A stretch of 38,806 nucleotides of DNA from an uncultured Paenibacillaceae bacterium (GTDB lineage: Bacteria > Bacillota > Bacilli > Aneurinibacillales > Aneurinibacillaceae), in assembly GCA_937874515.1 (NCBI GenBank), contig CALNBV010000174.1, positions 1-38,806 of the forward strand, in the 5' to 3' direction. Below are positions 1 to 6,352 of the stretch, piece after piece; positions within the stretch are counted from its first letter, which is position 1, and the number at the start of each line of letters is the position of its first letter. A program made the translations under genes and the position numbers. The notes beneath the pieces were generated by a model, which was not told the origin of the DNA, made no database searches, and saw only the letters and a list, made by a program, of their open reading frames with translations.

Positions 1-21
1 AGGATCAAACTCTCCAATAAA
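1..21 (-). rRNA. 16S rRNA gene, 5' end only (partial)
   Basis: Read on the minus strand, the first 21 bases give the conserved start of bacterial 16S rRNA (TTTATTGGAGAGTTTGATCC). The rest of the gene lies beyond the left edge. The position matches the rRNA operon that neighbours pdaB in B. subtilis. Confidence 0.93.
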
Positions 22-157
22 GGTAAAGTTGCCTGAACTTCAAGCTTTGCTAGCTTGTAAAAATTTAATAAATTAAGAAATTGATTAGGATCGCATTCTA
101 GCTTTTCACTGTTCAGTTTTCAAGGAACTTTGTTGCCGCCTCATCAGCGACTAGATA
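22..157 (-). other. rRNA operon leader
   Basis: Transcribed leader between promoter P2 and the 16S start. It holds a run resembling Bacillus rRNA leaders (AGTTCCTTGAAAACTGAACA, positions 111-130 on the minus strand), probably part of the processing and antitermination region. No open reading frame is seen. Confidence 0.6.
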
Positions 158-186
158 ATAATATCACATTCAATTTCGCTTTGCAA
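158..186 (-). promoter_or_regulatory. rrn promoter P2 (sigma-A type)
   Basis: Minus-strand -35 box TTGCAA (181-186), 17-base spacer, -10 box TATTAT (158-163). It is the proximal member of a tandem pair driving the 16S gene, the usual layout for Bacillus rrn operons. Confidence 0.75.
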
Positions 187-266
187 CACTTATTTTCAAA
201 AGAATTTTTCTTTCAAAAAACCATGTTGCCTTATTTTGTTTATGTCGCTCAGTGACGACAGGTATT

Positions 267-296
267 AATATATCACAGTCCCGAAAAAGATGTCAA
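267..296 (-). promoter_or_regulatory. rrn promoter P1 (sigma-A type)
   Basis: Minus-strand -35 box TTGACA (291-296, perfect consensus), 18-base spacer, -10 box TATATT (267-272). It is the distal promoter of the tandem pair, 109 bases upstream of P2, and sits just past the end of the small gene at 303-521. Confidence 0.75.
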
Positions 297-302
297 CTAT
301 TT

Positions 303-521
303 CTAATAAATTTTTTTATTAAGAATGTATTTGCTTAATTCCTTTGGGGAAACAAAGCGTCCATACATCTTAAATAGTAGTTGGTAGCGATCAACCATCG
401 CGTTTTTAACAAGGGAATCAATACGATGGTCGCCTAAATCTAAAAGTATTTCTTCTAATTCTCTTCTTAGCAAATATTCAATTTCATTACATTCTTTCGG
501 AGAAAAAAGAAAACCCATCAT
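303..521 (-). CDS. small protein of unknown function (72 aa)
   Basis: Codes for a 72-residue acidic, mostly helical protein with no membrane segment or signal peptide. Function is not recognised. I chose the ATG at 521 because GGGGTGA lies ten bases before it; an upstream TTG/ATG pair at 549-554 in the same frame has no ribosome binding site. The stretch EIEYLLRRELEEILLDLGD resembles short uncharacterised proteins of other Bacillus genomes, from memory only. The gene ends seven bases from the -35 box of rrn P1 and reads in the same direction, so it could feed transcription into the rRNA operon. The reading frame is intact and codon use looks native. Confidence 0.6.
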   Translation of the reverse strand: MMGFLFSPKECNEIEYLLRRELEEILLDLGDHRIDSLVKNAMVDRYQLLFKMYGRFVSPKELSKYILNKKIY

Positions 522-594
522 AAAATCATTTTCACCCCAAATAAATGGCATCAATATTTAAAAATAGAGTACCAATATTTGCCGTTATTTATGC

Positions 595-628
595 AAAAAA
601 AAAGCTGCCAGAGCACATTGCCTGGCAA
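595..628 (-). terminator. Rho-independent terminator after the SpoIIM-family gene
   Basis: On the minus strand the stem TGCCAG/CTGGCA (arms 622-627 and 606-611) is followed by GC and a run of T. It lies 14 bases after the stop of the gene at 642-1301. Confidence 0.7.
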
Positions 629-641
629 CAAAGAGGAAAAA

Positions 642-1301
642 TTATCGGAAAGTCTCTTTAATAACGCCTAATTCATCCACATTAAAATATGCATGGAGTA
701 ATCCTGGTGTAATATAACTTTCAACAGCTGCCGCAATAATCAAAAGCACGATCACAGTACCAAATAAAAAAGGGAAATCCTTGAGGAATAATTGAACGTT
801 GCGTTTTGTTTTTTCCCTTTTTTGCCCGAATAAAAGGCCGCTCAACCATTGAATGGCAAGAACGCCAAGTCGAATCCCTATGGCACAGGCTAAAATAATC
901 GCCGGAAATTCAAAGATTCCATGAGGCAGTAACCCAACCGTAAAGATTCCCCACGGATTAACCCCCGCCCCTGCATACATGCTCATAAGAAAACCAATGA
1001 TAACCCCATTCAAAATTAATGAAATAATTGCGTAAATTCCAAAGCTTAACAAACCAATGGCAATCATCGATATGACTGCCAGAATATTGTTCTTTAAAAT
1101 AAGCAGTAATAAAGAAAAGGGATTGGTTATGTTATCAACTTGATTAACAACTCCTGACATCCTTTTAAAAACTGCCTGAACATATTCCTGAAACTGATTT
1201 TTAAAAATGAAACCAACTATAACTCCTAATAACAACAATAAAAACGAGAGGAGGATATATTTCCGGTTGTCCTTTATGATTCGATTTAACTTTTTCAACA
1301 T
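642..1301 (-). CDS. SpoIIM-family (DUF95) membrane protein
   Basis: A 219-residue integral membrane protein with about five hydrophobic segments (near residues 17-34, 62-84, 86-108, 118-145 and 178-192). The motif HGIFEFPAI is typical of the DUF95/SpoIIM family. SpoIIM itself is part of the DMP complex that dissolves septal peptidoglycan during engulfment. This copy is next to pdaB and kbaA, not in the usual spoIIM locus, so it may be a paralogue whose role is not settled. A GGAGGG site lies 11 bases before the ATG. It is transcribed divergently from pdaB, alone, and ends in a clear terminator. Confidence 0.75.
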   Translation of the reverse strand: MLKKLNRIIKDNRKYILLSFLLLLLGVIVGFIFKNQFQEYVQAVFKRMSGVVNQVDNITNPFSLLLLILKNNILAVISMIAIGLLSFGIYAIISLILNGVIIGFLMSMYAGAGVNPWGIFTVGLLPHGIFEFPAIILACAIGIRLGVLAIQWLSGLLFGQKREKTKRNVQLFLKDFPFLFGTVIVLLIIAAAVESYITPGLLHAYFNVDELGVIKETFR

Positions 1302-1411
1302 AGCAGTTATGTCCCTCCGATATTTATTCCTTCTTTCAGCAGATAGTATTATCTTACTTAAATTCTTATACGTGTAAATAAAACTTAAGTTCCTCCATTT
1401 TATTTTTTAGG

Positions 1412-1439
1412 GAATATCCCTGTCCAATACGCATATTAT
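1412..1439 (+). promoter_or_regulatory. sigma-E-like promoter of pdaB
   Basis: GAATAT (1412-1417), 14-base spacer, CATATTAT (1432-1439). This fits the sigma-E pattern of an ATA-type -35 and a CATACAnT-type -10 at 14 bases. pdaB belongs to the sigma-E regulon in B. subtilis. Called by eye. Confidence 0.5.
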
Positions 1440-1472
1440 TTTAGTGGACAAATCCAATGGGGGTGTATTAAT

Positions 1473-2228
1473 TTGTTTTGGATCATTAACGCAAAACGCC
1501 TTAAGCAATATCTCATCATCCTCGCAGCGGCCCTTTTTGCAATAGGAATAGCCTGGGCAGAACGAGATAATATTTCTATCCTAACGTCAGGTTCAGGACC
1601 ATCGGCAATTTATAAAGTTGATACTAAAGAAAAGAAAATTGCTTTAACCTTTGATATTAGTTGGGGGGAAGAACGGGCTAAGCCAATTTTGGACATCCTA
1701 AAACAAAAAGGGGTGACAAAGTCCACGTTCTTCTTATCTTCCCCCTGGAGTGAAACACACCCCGATGTTGTAAAACAAATCAAAGACATGGGGTTTGAAA
1801 TTGGCTCCCACGGTCATAAGCATCAAAATTATAGCAGTTTAGACGATGGAGAAATTAAAAACCAAATTTTAAAAGCAGATACCATTCTTAAAGACCTAAC
1901 GGGCACTGCACCTAAATTGATTCGGACTCCCAATGGTGATTTTGATAAACGGGTTCTTCGTATTGCAGGAGAATTAGGTTATACAGTCATTCAATGGGAT
2001 ACCGATTCAAAAGATTGGATGAATCCTGGAACAACACAAATTGTTAACAATGTTTTGAAAAAAGCACACCCTGGTGATATAGTATTGCTTCATGCCAGCG
2101 ATTCATGTAAACAAACCCATGAAGCGCTTCCTACGATTATTGATGAGTTGAAAAAACAGGGATATGAATTTGTATCCGTTTCCGAATTGCTGGCCGGAGC
2201 AAAGATTAAAACAAAAGAAGTTAAGTAA
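1473..2228 (+). CDS. pdaB: PdaB, sporulation polysaccharide deacetylase
   Basis: A 251-residue NodB-fold protein required for keeping spores stable after late sporulation; B. subtilis PdaB is tied to cortex muramic-delta-lactam. An N-terminal membrane anchor spans about residues 12-30 and the deacetylase domain about 55-240. Motif 1 is TFDI (D61), with Ile where active deacetylases carry a second, metal-binding Asp; motif 2 is H113-x3-H117. To my recollection the same substitution occurs in other PdaB proteins. The start is a TTG with GGGGGTG seven bases upstream. It stands alone on the plus strand behind a sigma-E-like promoter, and a candidate structured RNA begins two bases after its stop. 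Confidence 0.92.
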   Translation: MFWIINAKRLKQYLIILAAALFAIGIAWAERDNISILTSGSGPSAIYKVDTKEKKIALTFDISWGEERAKPILDILKQKGVTKSTFFLSSPWSETHPDVVKQIKDMGFEIGSHGHKHQNYSSLDDGEIKNQILKADTILKDLTGTAPKLIRTPNGDFDKRVLRIAGELGYTVIQWDTDSKDWMNPGTTQIVNNVLKKAHPGDIVLLHASDSCKQTHEALPTIIDELKKQGYEFVSVSELLAGAKIKTKEVK

Positions 2229-2230
2229 AA

Positions 2231-2466
2231 GGAGATGCTAAGAATCAAATCGTGCCTCTTGCTCGCCGGCAAAGATGTTAAAAATGACGGTCACCTTCAC
2301 TCCGGGCGCGCCTTCAAAACATCTGGGTAGCACAAGAAGTGAGACTGTTGAAGGCTTTTATTCGCCCTTCACTCAGTTTCCCTCGTATCGGCTCACAAAA
2401 AGGCTACTGATTTGAATCTTTAGCATCTCTGATTGACCTTTCGGTCTGATTTTGAAAAAGAGATGC
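2231..2466 (+). ncRNA. candidate structured RNA, possibly sporulation-linked
   Basis: This 300-base gap (2229-2528) has no credible reading frame but is rich in nested pairings on the plus strand. A closing stem joins 2233-2250 to 2410-2428 (nine then six pairs around a small internal loop). Inside lie one arm with GTGC/GCAC (2252-2255, 2330-2333) and AGATGTT/AACATCT (2273-2279, 2318-2324), and a second arm with GTGAG/CTCAC (2339-2343, 2392-2396), ACTG/CAGT and GAAGG/CCTTC. The 3' strand of the closing stem can instead pair downstream (GCATCTCT 2423-2430 with AGAGATGC 2459-2466). Two copies of CCTTCACTC lie inside. It probably shares the pdaB transcript. No known RNA family is recognised. Confidence 0.5.
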
Positions 2467-2506
2467 AATCTGTACACCTCATACTTATAACTTCTTATTC
2501 GTTTTT

Positions 2507-2542
2507 AAAAAACAGGCGTAGAATGGATCTACGCCTGTTTTT
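2507..2542. terminator. bidirectional terminator between the pdaB transcript and kbaA
   Basis: Long perfect stem of AAAAACAGGCGTAGA with TCTACGCCTGTTTTT around a five-base loop, with A and T tracts on both sides. It can stop plus-strand transcripts from pdaB and minus-strand transcripts from kbaA. The kbaA stop codon lies inside the stem. Confidence 0.85.
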
Positions 2543-3119
2543 CTTTACCCACTAATTTATGAAGTTGCATAATTTGCCATGTATTACATAATAAAAGTGG
2601 AACTAACATAAAAACAACTGAACGAATATTGTCTACTCGAAGCGCTGGAATCCATTCGATTGTAGTAACTACAAACATAAAGAAAATTGTAGCTACAAAG
2701 GCTGAAGGATTTGTTGCCCGTACTTTTAAATAAGCTACCCCAATAGATACCAATAAAACAATTATGGGCAATAAAATGTATGGAAGGATGGAATCGCTAT
2801 TTCCAAAAAATGTATATCGCAGGTAAACCAAATCAACAAGTGTAACTAATATTAATAAACCCTGAAGGATGTTCCAAATTAAAGGGCTGCGAATCACACT
2901 TTTCACCATATAATTAATGGTTAAATAAGCGAAAAAACCCATCTGGGCAATAATGCTAAACATAAGGCCTGCAAGAATGTTTTCCGAAACACCAATGGCA
3001 AAATCTCCAAACCCATTTTTAAAAGTGGTGTTTCCAATGGCAATGCCAGTGATTAGTCCACCCAGACCACCGATAAAAAATGTAGTAAAAAATAAATAGG
3101 ACCATTTCTTTAATGTCAT
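2529..3119 (-). CDS. kbaA: KbaA, activator of KinB signalling
   Basis: A 196-residue membrane protein with about six hydrophobic helices, matching KbaA of B. subtilis (about 198 residues) in size and in position between gerD and pdaB. KbaA promotes the KinB kinase that feeds phosphate into the Spo0 phosphorelay at the start of sporulation; it acts in the cytoplasmic membrane and has no known catalytic motif. The N-terminus (MTLKKWSYLFFTTFFIGGLG) begins directly with a membrane segment. The ATG has GGAGGG eight bases upstream. It is transcribed alone, convergent with pdaB and divergent from gerD. Confidence 0.88.
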   Translation of the reverse strand: MTLKKWSYLFFTTFFIGGLGGLITGIAIGNTTFKNGFGDFAIGVSENILAGLMFSIIAQMGFFAYLTINYMVKSVIRSPLIWNILQGLLILVTLVDLVYLRYTFFGNSDSILPYILLPIIVLLVSIGVAYLKVRATNPSAFVATIFFMFVVTTIEWIPALRVDNIRSVVFMLVPLLLCNTWQIMQLHKLVGKEKQA

Positions 3120-3205
3120 TTAGACAACCCTCCAAAAAAACACACGTTCTTAACCCTTTGATTTTACCAATCCCCTACTAAAAAAGCCAGTCCATATCTC
3201 ACCAC

Positions 3206-3235
3206 TTATAAATCCACCTCAACCTCCACATGCTA
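3206..3235 (+). promoter_or_regulatory. sigma-G-like promoter of gerD
   Basis: TTATAA (3206-3211), 17-base spacer, CATGCTA (3229-3235). The -10 differs from the sigma-G consensus CATACTA at one base, while the -35 is a weak match. gerD is a known sigma-G gene in B. subtilis. Confidence 0.4.
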
Positions 3236-3260
3236 AAAACATAAACAGAAAGGCGGTGCA

Positions 3261-3833
3261 ATGGTGGAAAAAAGGAAAAGAAAAGGAGCTTTTTACCTTG
3301 TTCTCGCTATCCTTCTCTCCCTAACCCTTTCCGGTTGCGGAAATAAAAAGTCAATGAGGGAATCGTCTAATTATAAAGATACAAAACATATGGTCATTGA
3401 TATTCTAAAAACGCCGGAGGGGAAGAAGGCCTTACAGCAAAATGCCAAGGGGGAAAGCAGTAAATCTGAGGAGTCAGGCGAATCCAGTAAGTCTGGAGAG
3501 TCCGAAGGTTCCAAAGATGAAGGAAGCAGTAATTCCGAATCAGGTAGCATGAAATCCCAGAGTAAAGATATCGAAAAAATTATTAAACAAGAAAATAAAA
3601 AACAAATGAAAACCATGTCGTCTGACCCTGAATTCCAAAAGGCAATTATCGCTGCAACAAAGACCCCTGAATTCCAAAATTCCCTGCGCATTGAAATGGT
3701 CCAAATCATGGCCCAAATGCAACAAGGACTTATGAAACCCCAAAGTGGAGAAAAGAAAAAAGGTGGTAAAAGTGGTGGCGGAGATGGCGGAAGTGATGGC
3801 GGTGGCGGCGAAAAGGGGAAAATGGGCCAATAA
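3261..3833 (+). CDS. gerD: GerD, spore germination lipoprotein
   Basis: A 190-residue lipoprotein. The signal sequence (about residues 9-25) ends in lipobox LSGC, with C26 as the lipidated cysteine. GerD clusters nutrient germinant receptors in the inner spore membrane (the germinosome). The conserved N-terminal segment with KHMVIDILKTPEGKKALQ is present. From about residue 64 to 100 there is a Ser/Glu/Gly/Lys-rich stretch, then a helical segment (102-158) and a Gly/Lys-rich tail (160-190). The family's structured core looks shortened and replaced by low-complexity sequence, judged from memory. AAAGGCGG precedes the ATG. Gene position beside mrp and kbaA supports the call. Confidence 0.85.
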   Translation: MVEKRKRKGAFYLVLAILLSLTLSGCGNKKSMRESSNYKDTKHMVIDILKTPEGKKALQQNAKGESSKSEESGESSKSGESEGSKDEGSSNSESGSMKSQSKDIEKIIKQENKKQMKTMSSDPEFQKAIIAATKTPEFQNSLRIEMVQIMAQMQQGLMKPQSGEKKKGGKSGGGDGGSDGGGGEKGKMGQ

Positions 3834-3853
3834 ATCCTTACTATGGTGAAATA

Positions 3854-3887
3854 AAAAAACTGCTTCGATGTTGAAGCAGTTTTTTTA
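3854..3887. terminator. bidirectional terminator between gerD and mrp
   Basis: Stem of AAAAAACTGCTTC with GAAGCAGTTTTTT, six-base loop, T tract on each strand. It serves gerD (plus) and mrp (minus). Confidence 0.9.
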
Positions 3888-3896
3888 TTCATTATT

Positions 3897-4955
3897 TTAT
3901 TTGCATTTAGAAATAATTTTGTCTGCCAAATCCATATATACTTTACCAATAAATTCAGATTCTGCATAAATAGATGGCGCTTCACTTTTATCTGAAGGTT
4001 GGCCAATTGGAATTTCCGCTAAAACCTCAGTATTTAAGGTTTCAGCTAATTTTTCTCCACCGCCACTTCCAAAGATTGGATCATGTTCACCATCTTTATT
4101 CACATAATAAGACATATTTTCTACAACCCCAAGAATTTCATGGTTGGTTTTTATAGCCATCTGCCCTGCCCGGGAAGCTACAAAGGCAGCTGTTGGATGG
4201 GGTGTGGTTACAATAATCTCTTTGCTTTGGGGAATCATTTGGTGTACATCCAGAGCTACATCACCTGTACCTGGAGGCAAATCAAGAAGCATATAATCAA
4301 GATCTTCCCAATGTACTTCTGTAAAGAAGTTACGCAGCATTTTCCCTAACATTGGACCACGCCAAATAATTGGAGAGTTATCTTCTACAAAAAATCCCAT
4401 AGACATAACTTTGACTCCAAATTGTTCAATAGGTATAACCGTGTTATCAATAACAACAGGAATCCGATTAATTCCCATCATATCAGGTACACTAAACCCA
4501 TAAATATCAGCATCAATGATTCCGACCTTTTTCCCTTTTCTTGCTAAAGCAGTCGCAAGGTTTACGGTCACAGTTGATTTCCCTACGCCACCTTTGCCAC
4601 TTGTTATGGCAATAAATTGGGTTTTTGATTCCGGGCGAAGCAATGGAGAAAGCTCAGATTGTTGTTGTGGCTGGCCTCCTCTAAGCTTAGCAGATAACTG
4701 TGCCCGTTCTTCATCGGTCATGGAACCAAAATGAACAACAACTTCTTTCGCACCAAGTTCCTTAATGGCATTTTCAACATCTTCTTGAATTTTTACCTTT
4801 AAAGGACATCCTTGAATAGTAAGGATAATATCTAATTCAACATTATCATTTTCAATACGAATGTTTCGCACCATGTTTAATTCAACCACACTACGATGCA
4901 ATTCGGGGTCTTCTACATTTTTTAATGCTTCAAGCACTTTCTCTTCTGTTATCAT
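3897..4955 (-). CDS. salA: Mrp/SalA family P-loop ATPase
   Basis: A 352-residue protein with an N-terminal MIP18/DUF59 domain (about 1-80), a Gln-rich linker (about 93-105) and a ParA/MinD-like ATPase domain. Its deviant Walker A GKGGVGKS is at residues 120-127, followed by DADIYG and DLPPGTGD. Mrp/ApbC relatives carry Fe-S clusters; B. subtilis SalA (YbaL) instead acts as a regulator of scoC. The C-terminal CxxC of cluster carriers is absent here: the region reads NMSYYVNKDGEHDPIFG. An isolated Cys (C50) remains in the DUF59 domain. I chose the ATG at 4955 because GAGGTGG lies five bases upstream; an in-frame ATG 14 codons earlier lacks one. Confidence 0.9.
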   Translation of the reverse strand: MITEEKVLEALKNVEDPELHRSVVELNMVRNIRIENDNVELDIILTIQGCPLKVKIQEDVENAIKELGAKEVVVHFGSMTDEERAQLSAKLRGGQPQQQSELSPLLRPESKTQFIAITSGKGGVGKSTVTVNLATALARKGKKVGIIDADIYGFSVPDMMGINRIPVVIDNTVIPIEQFGVKVMSMGFFVEDNSPIIWRGPMLGKMLRNFFTEVHWEDLDYMLLDLPPGTGDVALDVHQMIPQSKEIIVTTPHPTAAFVASRAGQMAIKTNHEILGVVENMSYYVNKDGEHDPIFGSGGGEKLAETLNTEVLAEIPIGQPSDKSEAPSIYAESEFIGKVYMDLADKIISKCK

Positions 4956-5006
4956 GTATTCCACCTCTTTTTTCTGCCTCTGTCCTAATCTCTTCACATC
5001 TTTTTA

Positions 5007-5035
5007 ATTATAACAATAACTATCTCAACATTGAA
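5007..5035 (-). promoter_or_regulatory. extended -10 promoter of mrp/salA
   Basis: Minus-strand perfect -10 TATAAT (5007-5012) with an extended TGn just before it, and a weak -35 TTCAAT (5030-5035) at 17 bases. It lies between cwlD and mrp, so mrp need not depend on the cwlD promoter. Confidence 0.6.
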
Positions 5036-5036
5036 G

Positions 5037-5747
5037 TTATTGTGGAGCCTTTTCCCCGGAATAGAAGCGAAGAATTCCCTGGTAAATGGCATTAGCCATT
5101 TGTTTTTGATACGTTGAGCTGGCTAATTGTTTTGCTTCATTACTATTTGAAAGAAAACCCACCTCTACTAGAACCGATGGTATTTCTGCAGTTTTTAAAA
5201 TGTAAACATTATTAATCCGTTTCGCCACTCGATCCGTATTATTAAGCACCCGTTTAATTTCATCTTGGATTAATTGGGCAGCGTCCCCAGATTGTTTTAT
5301 TCCCGGATGATAAAAACTTTGTGCTCCATAATATTTTGTGGAAGGAAACGCGTTTAAATGTATACTTAACAAGAAGTCTGCATTACTATCCTTTACCATT
5401 TGTGCCCGCTTTAGTAAATCTTCTGTTTTTCTCTTGCTTAACCCTTTCGTTTCCGGGTTCGCTAAGTCTGTATCCGTTTCTCTAGTCATAACAACAAAAG
5501 CTCCCGCTTCTTGTAAAAAGTCCCTAAGATAAATGGACATGGGCAGTGTTACGTCTTTTTCCATCTGACCCCCGTTACTCTCTGCACCCCCATCCACTCC
5601 TCCATGGCCAGCATCGATTACAATAATTTTTCCTGATAAGGGAAGAGACCAAACTGACCATGATTCATCAATGGGATTCTTATATGTAAACAGGATGATC
5701 AGGGTACCCAATGCAATGAACCATAACCATATCTTCATCCGTTTCAA
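5037..5747 (-). CDS. cwlD: CwlD, N-acetylmuramoyl-L-alanine amidase
   Basis: A 236-residue Amidase_3 family zinc amidase that removes the peptide from muramic acid as the first step of muramic-delta-lactam synthesis in the spore cortex. An N-terminal membrane anchor (about residues 5-20) precedes the catalytic domain. Zinc ligands and catalytic residues are visible in IDAGHGGVDGGA, in the Glu of MEKDVTL, in SIHLNAF and in SVLVEVGFLSN. I chose the TTG at 5747 because GGGGGTGG lies five bases upstream; the ATG at 5738 is the alternative. PdaB and other deacetylases act in the same pathway. The upstream promoter looks like sigma-E or sigma-G. Confidence 0.9.
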   Translation of the reverse strand: MKRMKIWLWFIALGTLIILFTYKNPIDESWSVWSLPLSGKIIVIDAGHGGVDGGAESNGGQMEKDVTLPMSIYLRDFLQEAGAFVVMTRETDTDLANPETKGLSKRKTEDLLKRAQMVKDSNADFLLSIHLNAFPSTKYYGAQSFYHPGIKQSGDAAQLIQDEIKRVLNNTDRVAKRINNVYILKTAEIPSVLVEVGFLSNSNEAKQLASSTYQKQMANAIYQGILRFYSGEKAPQ

Positions 5748-5779
5748 TTGCTCCACCCCCAAGAAGAATTGTACGGTAA

Positions 5780-5808
5780 AGAATATGGTACAACCTGCCC
5801 TTTTATGA
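5780..5808 (-). promoter_or_regulatory. sigma-E/sigma-G-like promoter of cwlD
   Basis: Minus-strand TCATAAA (5802-5808), 14-base spacer, CATATTCT (5780-5787). The spacing suits sigma-E. cwlD is under sporulation sigma control in B. subtilis. Eye call only. Confidence 0.4.
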
Positions 5809-5844
5809 CCCATTCTGACTTTTCATTAGAAAACGTGACTTCAG

Positions 5845-5876
5845 AAAAAAGGACCCTGTTTTTCACAGGACCCCTT
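5845..5876 (-). terminator. terminator of the left-hand coat-cluster operon
   Basis: Minus-strand stem GGGGTCCTGT with ACAGGGTCC (two G-T pairs) and a T6 tract. It lies directly after the stop codon of the gene at 5876-6352. Confidence 0.75.
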
Positions 5877-6352
5877 TATAGTAGTCTCATTTTCCTTTGT
5901 TTAATGCCATATTGAATTCCCTCAAGAAGCCAGGAAGCTGCAATTTCTTCTGCTAAAACGAAAATTCCATGCAATTCCCAATCATCGATATATTGATGGA
6001 GATTCGTTTGAGTAGCCATGGCAGGAATTTTATACAGGTTATATTCAAGGGTTTTTTCGATTACTTCATCCTGATCTTCACCCATCATGCAGCGGCGACT
6101 GGCATCTACACCCAGAACAAAATAAAGAAATAAAACGTCCATAAAAAAACCATCCACTAAAAAACGTTGGAGTAATGACATATGGCTGATGGACGGTGTA
6201 ATAAACTCCTTGTAATAGGTCTGTATTTTTTTACGGTCAATCCCCTTAAGGAATTTAATTCTTCTTTCTTCATTTCGAATTTTTGCATAGTTAGTTAAAG
6301 AAAAAACATTATCTTTCACCTGAAAATCCCTACTTTCAAGTAGCCCCCTCAT
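5876..6352 (-). CDS. unknown protein in the spore-coat type operon (158 aa)
   Basis: I do not recognise this protein. It is 158 residues, basic at the N-terminus, with one strongly hydrophobic stretch near residues 66-85 (VDGFFMDVLFLYFVLGVDAS) and a helical, acidic C-terminal half; no signal peptide. It overlaps the kinase gene upstream by 17 bases, so the two are probably translationally coupled and functionally linked. The ATG at 6352 has only a poorly spaced GGGAG; a GTG at residue 12 with AGTAGGGA eight bases upstream is a good alternative start. It is the last gene of the GT4-kinase-unknown operon. A coat or membrane partner of the kinase is possible, but this is inference. Confidence 0.7.
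   Translation of the reverse strand: MRGLLESRDFQVKDNVFSLTNYAKIRNEERRIKFLKGIDRKKIQTYYKEFITPSISHMSLLQRFLVDGFFMDVLFLYFVLGVDASRRCMMGEDQDEVIEKTLEYNLYKIPAMATQTNLHQYIDDWELHGIFVLAEEIAASWLLEGIQYGIKQRKMRLL

Noticed and set aside
2231..2466. Gap after pdaB as a T-box or known riboswitch
   Set aside because: I see no T-box sequence, no known aptamer core and no sense-strand gene directly downstream for it to control.
3371..4006. Long minus-strand open frame (211 codons) over gerD
   Set aside because: It is antisense to gerD and rich in Pro/Ser from the mirrored Gly/Ser codons. It has no ribosome site and runs through the gerD terminator.
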